Below, piece after piece: positions 1 through 14,779 of a stretch of DNA of 64,000 nt. The DNA is from Atherix ibis. Lineage: Eukaryota; Arthropoda; Insecta; Diptera; Athericidae. Made by a program: the position numbers and the translations under genes. The stretch spans positions 74,324,806 through 74,388,805 of the forward strand of contig OY282608.1 in NCBI GenBank assembly GCA_958298945.1, in the 5' to 3' direction. The notes beneath the pieces were generated by a model. It did not search any database, was not told the origin of the DNA, and worked only from the letters and a program-made list of their open reading frames with translations. Positions within the stretch are counted from its first letter, which is position 1. Each line of letters starts with the position of its first letter.

Positions 1-3000
1 AACAAACCAACAAACAAACAAACCAACAAACCAACAAGCCAACAAACCAACAAACCAAAAAAACTAACAAACCAACAAACCAACAAACCAACAAACCAAC
101 AAACCAACAAACCAACAAGACAACAAACCAAAAAACCAACAAACCAACAAACCAACAAACCAACAAACCAACAAAACAACAAACCACAAGCCAACAAACC
201 AATAAGCCAACGAATCGACAAACCAACAAACCAACAAACAAACGAACCAACAAAACAACAAACCAACAAACCAACAAACCAACAAACCAACAAACCAACA
301 AACCAACAAACAAATAAACCAACAAACCAACAAACCAACAAACGAACAAACGAATAAACCAACAAACCAACAAACCAACAAACCAACAAACCAACAAACC
401 AACAAACGAACAAATCAACAAACCAACAAACCAGTCAATCAACAAACCAAAAAACCAACAAACCAACAAATCAACAAACCAACGAACCAACAAACCAACA
501 AGCCGACAAGCCAACAAACCAACAAGCCAACAAACGAACAAACCAACAAACCAACAAACCAACAAACAAATAAACCATCAAACCAACAAACCAAGAAATC
601 AACAAACGAACAAACCAACTAACCAACTAAACAACAAACCAACAAACTAACAAACCAAGAAACCAAGAAACCAACAAACCGACAAACCAACAAACCAACA
701 AACCAAAAAACCAACAAACCAACAAACCAACAAACCAACAAACCAACAAACCAACAAACCAACAAACGAACAAACCAACAAACCAACAAACCAACAAACC
801 AACAGGCCAACAAACCAACAAACCAACAAACCAAGTAACCAACAAACCAACGAACGGACAAACCAACAAACAAACAAACCAACAAACGAACAAACCAGCA
901 AACGAACAAAACAAGAAACCAACAAACCAACAAATGAACAAACCAACAAACCAACAAACCAACAAGTCAACAAACGAACAAACCAACAAACCAACAAACC
1001 AACAAACCAACAAACCAACAAACCAAGAAACCAACAAACCAACAAACCAACAAACCAACAAAACAACAACCCAATAAACCAACAAACCAACAAATCAACA
1101 AACCAACATACCAACAAACCAACAAACCAACAAACCAACAAACCAACAAACCAACAAACCAACAAACCAACAACCCAACAAACCAACAAACCAACAAACC
1201 AACAAAGCAACAAACCAAGTAACCAACAAACCAACAAACGAACAAACCAACAAACAAACAAACCAACAAACGAACAAACCAACAAACGAACAAAACAACA
1301 AACCAACAAACCAACAAACCAACATACTAACAAACGAACAAACCAACAAACCAACAAACCAACAAACTAACAAACCAACAAACCAACAAACCAACAAACC
1401 AACAAACCCACAAACCAACAAACCAACAAACCAATAAACAAACAAACCAACAAACCAACAAACCAACAAGCCAACAAACCAACAAGCCAACAAACGAACA
1501 AACCAACAAACAAACAATCCAACAAACAAACAAACCAACATACCAACAAACGAACAATCCAAGAAACCAGCAAACGAACAAAAAACAAACCAACAAACCA
1601 ACAAACCAACAAACAAATAAGTCAACAAACCAACAAACCAACAAGCCAACAAACCAACAAACCAACAAACAAATAAGTCAACAAACCAACAAACCAACAA
1701 ACCAACAAACCAACAAACCAACAAACCAACAAACCAAAAAACGAACAAACCAACAAACCAACAAACCAACAAGCCAACAAACCAAAAAACCAACAAACCA
1801 ACAAACCAACAAACCAACAAACCAACAAACCAACAAACCAACAAACCAACAAACCAACAAACCAACAAACCAACAAACCAACAAACCAACAAACCAACAA
1901 ACCACCAAACCAACAAACCAACAAACCAACAAGTCAACAAACCAACAAACGAACAAACCAACAAACCAACAAACCAATTAGTCAACAAACAAACAAACCA
2001 ACAAACCAACAAACGAACAAACCAAGAAACCAACAAACCAACAAACCAACAAACCAACAACCCAACAAACCAACAAACCAACAAACCAACAAACCAACAT
2101 ACCAAGAAAACAACAAACCAACAAACCAACAAACCAACAAACCAACAAACCAACAAACCAACAAACCAACAAACCAACAAACCAACAAACCAACAAACCA
2201 ACAAACCAACAAACCAACAAACGAACAAACCAACAAACGAACAAAACAACAAACTAACAAACCAACAAACGAACAAACCAACAAACCAACAACCCAACAA
2301 GTCAACAAACGAACAAACCAACAAACCAACAAGCCAACAAACCAACAAACGAACAAACCAAGAAACCAACAAACCAACAAACCAACAAACCAACAACCCA
2401 AAAAACCAACAAACCAACAAACCAACAAACCAACATACCAACAAAACAACAAACCAACAAACCCACAAACCAACAAACCAACAAACCAACAAACCAACAA
2501 ACCAACAAACCAACAAACCAACAAACCAACAAACCAAGTAACCAACAAACCAACAAACGAACAAACCAACAAACAAACAAACCAACAAACGAACAAACCA
2601 ACAAACGAACAAACCAACAAACTAACAAACCAACAAACCAACAAACCAACAAACCAACAAACCAACAAACAAACAAACCAACAAACCAACAAGCCAACAA
2701 GCCAACAAACCGACAAACCAACAAGCCAACAAACGAACAAACCAACAAACCAACAAACCAAAAAACCAACAAACCAACAAACCAACAAACCAACAAACCA
2801 ACAAACCAACAAACCAACAAGACAACAAACCGAAAAACCAACAAACCAACAAACCAACAAACCAACAAACCAACAAACCAACAAAACAACAAACCAACAA
2901 GCCAACAAACCAATAAGCCAACGAATCGACAAACCAACAAACCAACAAACAAACGAACCAACAAAACAACAAACCAACAAACCAACAAACCAACAAACCA

Positions 3001-6000
3001 ACAAACCAACAAACCAACAAACGAACAAATCAACAAACCAACAAACCAGTAAACCAACAAACCAAAAAACCAACAAACCAACAAATCAACAAACCAACGA
3101 ACCAACAAACCAACAAGCCGACAAGCCAACAAACCAACAAGCCAACAAACGAACAAACCAACAAACCAACAAACCAACAAACAAATAAACCATCAAACCA
3201 ACAAACCAAGAAATCAACAAACGAACAAACCAACAAACCAACTAAACAACAAACCAACAAACTAACAAACCAAGAAACCAACAAACCAACAAACCGACAA
3301 ACCAACAAACCAAAAAACCAAAAAACCAACAAACCAACAAACCAACAAGCCAACAAACCAACAAACCAACAAACCAACAAACCAACAAACCAACAGGCCA
3401 ACAAACCAACAAACCAACAAACCAAGTAACCAACAAACCAACGAACGGACAAACCAACAAACAAACAAACCAACAAACGAACAAACCAGCAAACGAACAA
3501 AACAACAAACCAACAAACCAACAAATGAACAAACCAACAAACCAACAAACCAACAAGTCAACAAACGAACAAACCAACAAACCAACAAACCAACAAACCA
3601 ACAAACCAACAAACCAAGAAACCAACAAACCAACAAACCAACAAACCAACAAACCAACAACCCAACAAACCAACAAACCAACAAATCAACAAACCAACAT
3701 ACCAACAAACCAACAAACCAACAAACCAACAAACCAACAAACCAACAAACCAACAAACCAACAAACCAACAAAGCAACAAACCAAGTAACCAACAAACCA
3801 ACAAACGAACAAACCAACAAACAAACAAACCAACAAACAAACAAACCAACAAACGAACAAAACAACAAACCAACAAACCAACAAACCAACATACTAACAA
3901 ATGAACAAACCAACAAACCAACAAACCAACATACCAACAAACCAACAAACCAACAAACCAACAAACCAACAAACCAACAAACCAACAAACCAACAAACCA
4001 ACAAAGCAACAAACCAAGTAACCAACAAACCAACAAACGAACAAACCAACAAACAAACAAACCAACAAACGAACAAACCAACAAACGAACAAAACAACAA
4101 ACCAACAAACCAACAAACCAACATACTAACAAACGAACAAACCAACAAACCAACAAACCAACAAACTAACAAACCAACAAACCAACAAACCAACAAACCA
4201 ACAAACCCACAAACCAACAAACCAACAAACCAACAAGCCAACAAACGAACAATCCAACAAACAAACAATCCAACAAACCAACAAACCAACAAACCAACAA
4301 ACCAACAAACCAACAAACCAACAAACCAACAAACCAACAAACCAACAAACCAACAAACCAACAAACCAACAAACCAACAAACCAACAAACCAACAAACCA
4401 CCAAACCAACAAACCAACAAACCAACAAGCCAACAAACCAACAAACGAACAAACCAACAAACCAACAAACCAATTAGTCAACAAACAAACAAACCAACAA
4501 ACGAACAAACCAACAAACCAACAAACCAACAAGTCAACAAACGAACAAACCAACAAACCAACAAACCAACAAACCAACAAACGAACAAACCAAGAAACCA
4601 ACATACCAACAAACGATCAATCCAAGAAACCAGCAAACGAACAAAAAAACAAACCAACAAACCAACAAACCAACAAACAAATAAGTCAACAAACCAACAA
4701 ACCAACAAGCCAACAAACCAACAAACCAACAAACAAATAAGTCAACAAACCAACAAACCAACAAACCAACAAACCAACAAACCAACAAACCAACAAACCA
4801 ACAAACCAAAAAACGAACAAACCAACAAACCAACAAACCAACAAGCCAACAAACCAACAAACCAACAAACCAACAAACCAACAAACCAACAAACCAACAA
4901 ACCAACAAACCAACAAACCAACAAACCAACAAACCAACAAACCAACAAACCAACAAACCAACAAACCAACAAACCAACAAACCAACAAACCACCAAACCA
5001 ACAAACCAACAAACCAACAAGCCAACAAACCAACAAACGAACAAACCAACAAACCAACAAACCAATTAGTCAACAAACAAACAAACCAACAAACCAACAA
5101 ACGAACAAACCAAGAAACCAACAAACCAACAAACCAACAAACCAACAACCCAACAAACCAACAAACCAACAAACCAACAAACCAACATACCAAGAAAACA
5201 ACAAACCAACAAACCAACAAACCAACAAACCAACAAACCAACAAACCAACAAACCAACAAACCAACAAACCAACAAACCAACAAACCAACAAACCAACAA
5301 ACGAACAAACCAACAAACGAACAAAACAACAAACTAACAAACCAACAAACGAACAAACCAACAAACCAACAAACCAACAAGTCAACAAACGAACAAACCA
5401 ACAAACCAACAAACCAACAAACGAACAAACCAAGAAACCAACAAACCAACAAACCAACAAACCAACAACCCAAAAAACCAACAAACCAACAAACCAACAA
5501 ACCAACATACCAACAAAACAACAAACCAACAAACCCACAAACCAACAAACCAACAAACCAACAAACCAACAAACCAACAAACCAACAAACCAACAAACCA
5601 ACAAACCAACAAACCAAGTAACCAACAAACCAACAAACGAACAAACCAACAAACAAACAAACCAACAAACGAACAAACCAACAAACGAACAAACCAACAA
5701 ACTAACAAACCAACAAACCAACAAACCAACAAACCAACAAACAAACAAACCAACAAACCAACAAGCCAACAAGCCAACAAACCAACAAACCAACAAGCCA
5801 ACAAACGAACAAACCAACAAACCAACAAACCAAAAAAACCAACAAACCAACAAACCAACAAACCAACAAACCAACAAACCAACAAACCAACAAACCAACA
5901 AACCAACAAGACAACAAACCAAAAAACCAACAAACCAACAAACCAACAAACCAACAAACCAACAAACCAACAAAACAACAAACCAACAAGCCAACAAACC

Positions 6001-6500
6001 AATAAGCCAACGAATCGACAAACCAACAAACCAACAAACAAACGAACCAACAAAGCAACAAACCAACAAACCAACAAACCAACAAACCAACAAACAAATA
6101 AACCAACAAACCAACAAACCAACAAACCAACAAACGAATAAACCAACAAACCAACAAACCAACAAACCAACAAACCAACAAACCAACAAACGAACAAATC
6201 AACAAACCAACAAACCAGTCAACCAACAAACCAAAAAACCAACAAACCAACAAATCAACAAACCAACGAACCAACAAACCAACAAGCCGACAAGCCAACA
6301 AACCAACAAGCCAACAAACGAACAAACCAACAAACCAACAAACCAACAAACAAATAAACCATCAAACCAACAAACCAAGAAATCAACAAACGAACAAACC
6401 AACAAACCAACTAAACAACAAACCAACAAACTAACAAACCAAGAAACTAACAAACCAACAAACCGACAAACCAACAAACCAAAAAACCAACAAACCAACA
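1..6500. repeat. Left-end higher-order repeat: three diverged copies marked by TCGA
   Basis: The same ordered series of variants is seen three times: an AACAAAAC unit, an AATAAGCC unit, then the AACGAATC/GACAAACC pair containing TCGA (215, 2926, 6015). The spacings are 2711 and 3089. Another shared landmark, CGGAC, gives 2591 and 3169 for the same copies, so the copies have gained or lost whole units since duplication. The residues 2711 = 7 mod 8 and 3089 = 1 mod 8 are explained by a one-base loss near 1577 and a one-base gain near 5833. Confidence 0.75.
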
Positions 6501-9342
6501 AACCAACAAACCAACAAACCAACAAACCAACAAACCAACAAACCAACAAACCAACAAACCAACAGGCCAACAAACCAACAAACCAACAAACCAAGTAACC
6601 AACAAACCAACGAACGGACAAACCAACAAACAAACAAACCAACAAACGAACAAACCAGCAAACGAACAAAACAACAAACCAACAAACCAACAAATGAACA
6701 AACCAACAAACCAACAAACCAACAAGTCAACAAACGAACAAACCAACAAACCACAAACCAACAAACCAACAAACCAACAAACCAAGAAACCAACAAACCA
6801 ACAAACCAACAAACCAACAAACCAACAACCCAACAAACCAACAAACCAACAAATCAACAAACCAACATACCAACAAACCAACAAACCAACAAACCAACAA
6901 ACCAACAAACCAACAAACCAACAAACCAACAAACCAACAAACCAACAAACCAACAAACCAACAAAGCAACAAACCAAGTAACCAACAAACCAACAAACGA
7001 ACAAACCAACAAACAAACAAACCAACAAACGAACAAACCAACAAACGAACAAAACAACAAACCAACAAACCAACAAACCAACATACTAACAAACGAACAA
7101 ACCAACAAACCAACAAACCAACAAACTAACAAACCAACAAACCAACAAACCAACAAACCAACAAACCCACAAACCAACAAACCAACAAACCAACAAACCA
7201 ATAAACAAACAAACCAACAAACCAACAAGCCAACAAGCCAACAAACCAACAAGCCAACAAACGAACAAACCAACAAACAAACAATCCAACAAACAAACAA
7301 ACCAACATACCAACAAACGAACAATCCAAGAAACCAGCAAACGAACAAACAAATAAACCAACAAACCAACAAACCAACAAACAAATAAGTCAACAAACCA
7401 ACAAACCAACAAGCCAACAAACCAACAAACCAACAAACAAATAAGTCAACAAACCAACAAACCAACAAACCAACAAACCAACAAACCAACAAACCAACAA
7501 ACCAACAAACCAACAAACCAAAAAACGAACAAACCAACAAACCAACAAACCAACAAGCCAACAAACCAACAAACCAACAAACCAACAAACCAACAAACCA
7601 ACAAACCAACAAACCAACAAACCAACAAACCAACAAACCAACAAACCAACAAACCAACAAACCAACAAACCAACAAACCAACAAACCAACAAACCAACAA
7701 GCCAACAAACCAACAAACGAACAAACCAACAAACCAACAAACCAATTAGTCAACAAACTAACAAACCAACAAACCAACAAACGAACAAACCAAGAAACCA
7801 ACAAACCAACAAACCAACAAACCAACAACCCAACAAACCAACAAACCAACAAACCAACATACCAAGAAAACAACAAACCAACAAACCAACAAACCAACAA
7901 ACCAACAAACCAACAAACCAACAAACCAACAAACCAACAAACCAACAAACCAACAAACCAACAAACCAACAAACCAACAAACCAACAAACCAACAAAACA
8001 ACAAACCAACAAGCCAACAAACCAATAAGCCAACAAATCAACAAACCAACAAACCAACAAACAAACGAACCAACAAACCAACAAACCAACAAACCAACAA
8101 ACCAACAAACCAACAAACCAACAAACCAACAAACAAATAAACCAACAAACCAACAAACCAACAAACCAACAAACGAATAAACCAACAAACCAACAAACCA
8201 ACAATCCAACAAACCAACAAACCAACAAACCAACAAACCAACAAACCAACAAACGAACAAATCAACAAACCAACAAACCAGCAAACCAACAAACCAAAAA
8301 ACCAATAAACCAACAAACCAACAAACCAACAAACCAACAAACCAACAAACCAACAAACCGACAAGCCAACAAACCAACAAACCAACAAACCAACAAACCA
8401 ACAAACCAACAAACCAACAGGCCAACAAACCAACAAACCAACAAACCAAATAACCAACAAACCAACAAACGGACAAACCAACAAACAAACAAACCAACAA
8501 ACGAACAAACCAGCAAACGAACAAAACAACAAACCAACAAACCAACAAATGAACAAACCAACAAACCAACAAACCAACAAGTCAACAAACGAACAAACCA
8601 ACAAACCAACAAACCAACAAACCAACAAACCAACAAACCAACAAACCAACAAACCAACAACCCAACAAACCAACAAACCAACAAATCAACAAACCAACAT
8701 ACCAACAAACCAACAAACCAACAAACCAACAAACCAACAAACCAACAAACCAACAAACCAACAAACCAACAAACCAACAAACCAACAAACGAACAAACCA
8801 ACAAACAAACAAAATAACAAACCAACAAACCAACAAACCAACATACTAACAAACGAACAAACCAACAAACCAACAAACCAACAAACCAACAAACCAAAAA
8901 ACGAACAAACCAACAAACCAACAAACCAACAAACCAACAAATCCACAAACCAACAAACCAACAAACCAACAAACCAATAAACAAACAAACCAACAAACCA
9001 ACAAGCCAACAAGCCAACAAACCAACAAGCCAACAAACGAACAAACCAACAAACAAACAATCCAACAAACATACAAACCAACATACCAACAAACGAACAA
9101 TCCAAGAAACCAGCAAACGAACAAACAAACAAACCAACAAACCAACAAGCCAACAAACCAACAAACCAACAAACAAATAAGTCAACAAACCAACAAACCA
9201 ACAAGCCAACAAACCAACAAACCAACAAACAAATAAGTCAACAAACCAACAAAACCAACAAACCAACAAACCAATAAACCAACAAACCAACAAACCAACA
9301 AACCAAAAAACGAACAAACCAACAAACTAACAAACCACCAAG

Positions 9343-9573
9343 CCAACAAACCAACAAACCAACAAACCAACAAACCAACAAACCAACAAACCAACAAACC
9401 AACAAACCAACAAACCAACAAACCAACAAACCAACAAACCAACAAACCAACAAACCAACAAACCAACAAACCAACAAACCAACAAACCAACAAACCAACA
9501 AACCAACAAACCAACAAACCAACAAACCAACAAACCAACAAACCAACAAACCAACAAACCAACAAACCAACAA
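9343..9573. repeat. Longest uninterrupted consensus run, about 28 perfect units
   Basis: About 231 bases read as AACAAACC without any substitution or indel. This is the longest perfect run I found. Most other perfect runs are 40-190 bases long (for example about 4848-4991, 44396-44545 and 54076-54264). The run is flanked on the left by an A2-to-C and an A6-to-G variant, and on the right by a C7-to-A unit. It may be a recently expanded or homogenised core. Confidence 0.85.
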
Positions 9574-10825
9574 AACAACAAACATACAAACCAACAAACC
9601 AAGTAACCAACAAACCAACAAACGAACAAACCAACAAACAAACAAACCAACAAACGAACAAACCAACAAACGAACAAAACAACAAACCAACAAACCAACA
9701 AACCAACAAATAACAAACGAACAAACCAACAAACCAACAAACCAACAAACCAACAAACCAACAAACCAACAAACCACAAACCAACAAACCAACAAACCAA
9801 CAAACCCACAAACCAACAAACCAACAAACCAACAAACCAATAAACAAACAAACCAACAAACCAACAAGCCAACAAGCTAACAAACCAACAAGCCAACAAA
9901 CCAACAAGCCGACAAACCAACAAACCAACAAACGAACAAATCAACAAACCAACAAACCAGTAAAACAACAAACCAAAAAACCAACAAACCAACAAACCAA
10001 TAAACAAACAAACCAACAAACCAACAAGCCAACAAGCCAACAAACCAACAAGCCAACAAACGAACAAACCAACAAACAAACAATCCAACAAACAAACAAA
10101 CCAACAAACCAACAAACCAACAAATCAACAAACCAATAAACAAACAAACCAACAAACCAACAAGCCAACAAGCCAACAAACCAACAAGCCAACAAACCAA
10201 CAAACCAACAAACCAACATACTAACAAACGAACAAACCAACAAACCAACAAACCAACAAACTAACAAACCAACAAACCAACAAACCAACAAACCAACAAA
10301 CCCACAAACCAACAAACCAACAAACCAACAAACCAATAAACAAACAAACCAACAAACCAACAAGCCAACAAGCCAACAAACCAACAAGCCAACAAACGAA
10401 CAAACCAACAAACAAACAATCCAACAAACAAACAAACCAACATACCAACAAACGAACAATCCAAGAAACCAGCAAACGAACAAACAAATAAACCAACAAA
10501 CCAACAAACCAACAAACAAATAAGTCAACAAACCAACAAACCAACAAGCCAACAAACCAACAAACCAACAAACAAATAAGTCAACAAACCAACAAACCAA
10601 CAAACCAACAAACCAACAAACCAACAAACCAACAAACCAACAAACCAACAAACCAAAAAACGAACAAACCAACAAACCAAGAAACCAACAAGCCAACAAA
10701 CCAACAAACCAACAAACCAACAAACCAACAAACCAACAAACCAACAAACCAACAAACCAACAAACCAACAAACCAACAAACCAACAAACCAACAAACCAA
10801 CAAACCAACAAACCAACAAACCAAC

Positions 10826-10865
10826 AAACAAACAAACAAATAAACAAACAAACAAACAAACAAAC
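10826..10865. repeat. (AAAC)10 tract with one AAAT, inside the octamer array
   Basis: Consecutive C8-to-A units convert the octamer into pure tetramer repeats. This tract holds ten tetramers, one of them AAAT. An odd number preserves the 8-nt register and an even number shifts it by 4, so this tract is a half-unit slip. The (AAAC)6 tract at 11102-11125 makes the compensating second slip. Confidence 0.85.
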
Positions 10866-11830
10866 CAACAAACCAAAAAACTAACAAACCAAAAAACCAA
10901 CAAACCAACAAACCAACAAACCAACAAGACAACAAACCAAAAAACCATTAAACCAACAAACCAACAAACCAACAAACCAACAAACCAACAAACCAACAAG
11001 CCAACAAACCAACAAGCCAACAAACGAACAAACCAACAAGCCAACAAACCAACAAACCAACAAACCAACAAACCAACAAACCAACGAACCAACAAACCAA
11101 CAAACAAACAAACAAACAAACAAACCAACAAACCAAAAAACCAACAAACCAACAAACCAACAAACCAACAAACCAACAAGACAACAAACCAAAAAACCAA
11201 CAAACCAACAAACAAACAAACCAACAATCCAACAAACCAACAAACCAACAAGCCAACAAACCAACAAGCCAACAAACCAACAAACCAACAAACCAACAAA
11301 CCAACAAGACAACAAACCAAAAAACCAACAAACCAACACACCAACAATCCAACAATCCAACAAGCCAACAAACCAATAAGCCAACAAACGAACAAACCAA
11401 CAAGCCAACAAACCAACAAACCAACGAACCAACAAACCAACAAACCAACAAACCAACAAACAAACAAACAAACAAACCAACAAACCAAAAAACCAACAAA
11501 CCAACAAACCAACAAACCAACAAGACAACAAACCAACAAACCAACAAACCAACAAACCAACAAGCCAACAAACCAACAAGCCAACAAACGAACAAACCAA
11601 CAAGCCAACAAACCAACAATCCAACAAACGAACATACCAACAAGCCAACAAACCAACAAACCAACAAACCAATAAACCAACGAACCAACAAACCAACAAA
11701 CCAACAAACCAACAAGACAACAAACCAAAAAACCAACAAACCAACAAACCAACAAACCAACAAACCAACAAACCAACAAACCAACAAACCAACAAGCCAA
11801 CAAACCAACAAGCCAACAAATCAACAAACC

Positions 11831-13395
11831 AACAACCAACAAGCCAACAAACGAACAAACCAACAAACCAACAAACCAACAAACAAATAAACCATTAAAC
11901 CAACAAACCAACAAGTCAACAAACGAACAAACCAACAAACCAACAAACCAACAAACCAACAAACTAACAAACCAAGAAACCAACAAACCAACAAACCGAC
12001 AAACCAAAAAACCAACAAACGAACAAAACAACAAACCAACAAACCAACAAACGAACAAACCAACAAACCAACAAACCAACAAGTCAACAAACAAACAAAC
12101 CAACAAACCAACAAACCAACAAACCAACAAACCAACAAACCAACAAACCAACAAACCAAGAAACCAACAAACCAACAAACCAACAAACCAACAAACCAAC
12201 AACCCAACAAACCAACAAACCAACAAATCAACAAACCAACATACCAACAAACCAACAAACCAACAAACCAACAAACCAACAAACCAACAAACCAACAAAC
12301 CAACAAACCAACAAACCAACAAACCAACAAACCAACAAACCAACAAACCAACAAACCAACAAACCAACAAACCAACAACCCAACAAACCAACAAACCAAC
12401 AAATCAACAAACCAACATACCAACAAACCAACAAACGAACAAACCAACAAACCAACAAACCAACAAGTCAACAAACGAACAAACCAACAAACCAACAAAC
12501 CAACAAACAAACTAACCAACAAACTAACAAACCAAGAAACCAACAAACCAACAAACCGACAAACAAACAAACCAAAAAACCAACAAACCAACAAACCAAA
12601 AAACCAACAAACTAACAAACCAACAAACCAACAAACCAACAAACCAACAAACCAACAAACCAACAAACCAACAAACCAACAAACCAACAAACCAACAGGC
12701 CAACAAACCAACAAACCAACAAACCAAGTAACCAACAAACCAACAAACGGACAAACCAACAAACAAACAAACCAACAAACGAACAAACCAACAAACGAAC
12801 AAAACAACAAACCAACAAACAAACAAACGAACAAACCAAAGAACCAACAAACCAACAAGTCAACAAACGAACAAATCAACAAACCAACAAACCAACAAAC
12901 CAACAAACCAACAAACCAACAAACCAACAAACCAACAAACCAACAAACCAACAAACCAACAACCCAACAAACCAACAAACCAACAAATCAACAAACCAAC
13001 ATACCAACAAACCAACAAACCAACAAACCAACAAACCAACAAACCAACAAACCCACAAACCAACAAACCAACAAACCAACAAACCAAGTAACCAACAAAC
13101 CAACAAACGAACAAACCAACAAACCAACAAACCAACAAGCCAACAAACCAACAAACCAACAAGACAACGAACCAACAAACCAACAAACCAACAAACAAAC
13201 AAACAAGCAAACCAACAAACCAAAAAACCAACAAACCAACAAACCAACAAACCAACAAACCAACAAGACAACAAACCAAAAACCAACAAACCAACAAACC
13301 AACAAACCAACAAACCAACAAACCAACAAACCAACAAACCAACAAACCAACAAGCCAACAAACAAACAAGCCAACAAATCAACAAACCAACAACC
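11831..13395. repeat. Two copies of the 7-nt unit AACAACC (11831-11837, 13389-13395)
   Basis: Each is an octamer missing one A. Each follows an AACAAATC unit and one consensus unit, and each is followed by AACAAGCC. The identical context makes them copies of one ancestral deletion. Each shifts the repeat register by -1. A separate loss of one base lies between them near 13277 (CCAAAAACC). Confidence 0.85.
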
Positions 13396-14779
13396 AACAA
13401 GCCAACAAACGAACAAACCAACAAACCAACAAACCAACAAACAAATAAACCATCAAACCAACAAACCAACAAGTCAACAAACGAACAAACTAACAAACCA
13501 ACAAACCAACAAACCAACAAACCAACAAGTCAACAAACGAACAAACTAACAAACCAACAAACCAACAAACCAACAAACTAACAAACCAACAAACCAACAA
13601 ACCAACAAACCAACAAACCGACAAACCAACAAACCAACAAACCAACAAACCAACAAACCAACAAACCAACCAACCAACAGGCCAACAAACCAACAAACCA
13701 ACAAACCAAGTAACCAACAAACCAACAAACGGACAAACCAACAAACCAACAAACGAACAACCCCACAAACGAACAAAACAACAAACCAACAAGTCAACAA
13801 ACGAACAAACCAACAAACCAACAAACCAACAAACCAACAAACCAACAAACCAACAAACCAACAAACCAAGAAACCAACAAACCAACAAACCAACAAACCA
13901 ACAAACCAACAAACCAACAACCCAACAAACCAACAAACCAACAAATCAACAAACCAACATACCAACAAACCAACAAACCAACAAACCAACAAACCAACAA
14001 ACCAACAAACCAACAAACCAACAAACCAACTAATCAACAAACCAACAAACCAAGTAACCAACAAACCAACAAACGAACAAACCAACAAACAAACAAACCA
14101 ACAAACGAACAAACCAACAAACGAACAAAACAACAAACCAACAAACCAACAAACCAACATACTAACAAACGAACAAACCAACAAACCAACAAACCATCAA
14201 ACCAACAAACCAACAAACCAACAAACCAACAAACCAACAAACCCACAAACCAACAAACCAACAAACCAACAAACCAACAAACCAATAAACAAACAAACCA
14301 ACAAACCAACAAGCCAACAAGCCAACAAACCAACAAGCCAACAAACGAACAAACCAACAAACAAACAATCCAACAAACAAACAAACCAACATACCAACAA
14401 ACGAACAATCCATGAAACCAACAAACGAACAAACAAACAAACCAACAGTCCAACAAACAAACAAGCCAACAAACCAACAAACCAACAAACCAACAAACCA
14501 ACAAACCAACAAACCAACAAACCAACAAGCCAACAAACCAACAAACCAACAAACAAATAAGTCAAGAAACCAACAAACCAACAAACCAACAAACCAACAA
14601 ACCAACAAACCAACAAACCAACAAACCAAAAAACGAACAAACCAACAAACCAACAAACCAACAAACCAACAAACCAATAAACCAACAAACCAACCAACCA
14701 ACAAACCAACAAACCAACAAACCAACAAACCAACAAACCAACAAACCAACAAACCAACAAACCAACAAACCAACAAACC

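Larger units (their letters stand above)
1..14030. repeat. Block A: satellite with roughly 2.6-3.2 kb higher-order copies
   Basis: This block is recognised by rare variants that recur a few times. A TCGA-bearing unit pair occurs at 215, 2926 and 6015. The AATTAG variant occurs at 1976, 4472, 5064 and 7744, with spacings of 2496, 592 and 2680 that are all multiples of 8. CGGAC units lie at about 855, 3446, 6615, 8470, 12748 and 13730. The unit AAGTAACC, followed by a fixed series of C8-to-G units, is frequent here. The right part (about 9.6-14.0 kb) mixes in variants typical of blocks C-E, such as AACAAGAC units, AACACACC units and (AAAC)n tracts. No gene is present. The boundaries are soft because they are defined only by variant content. 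Confidence 0.7.
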
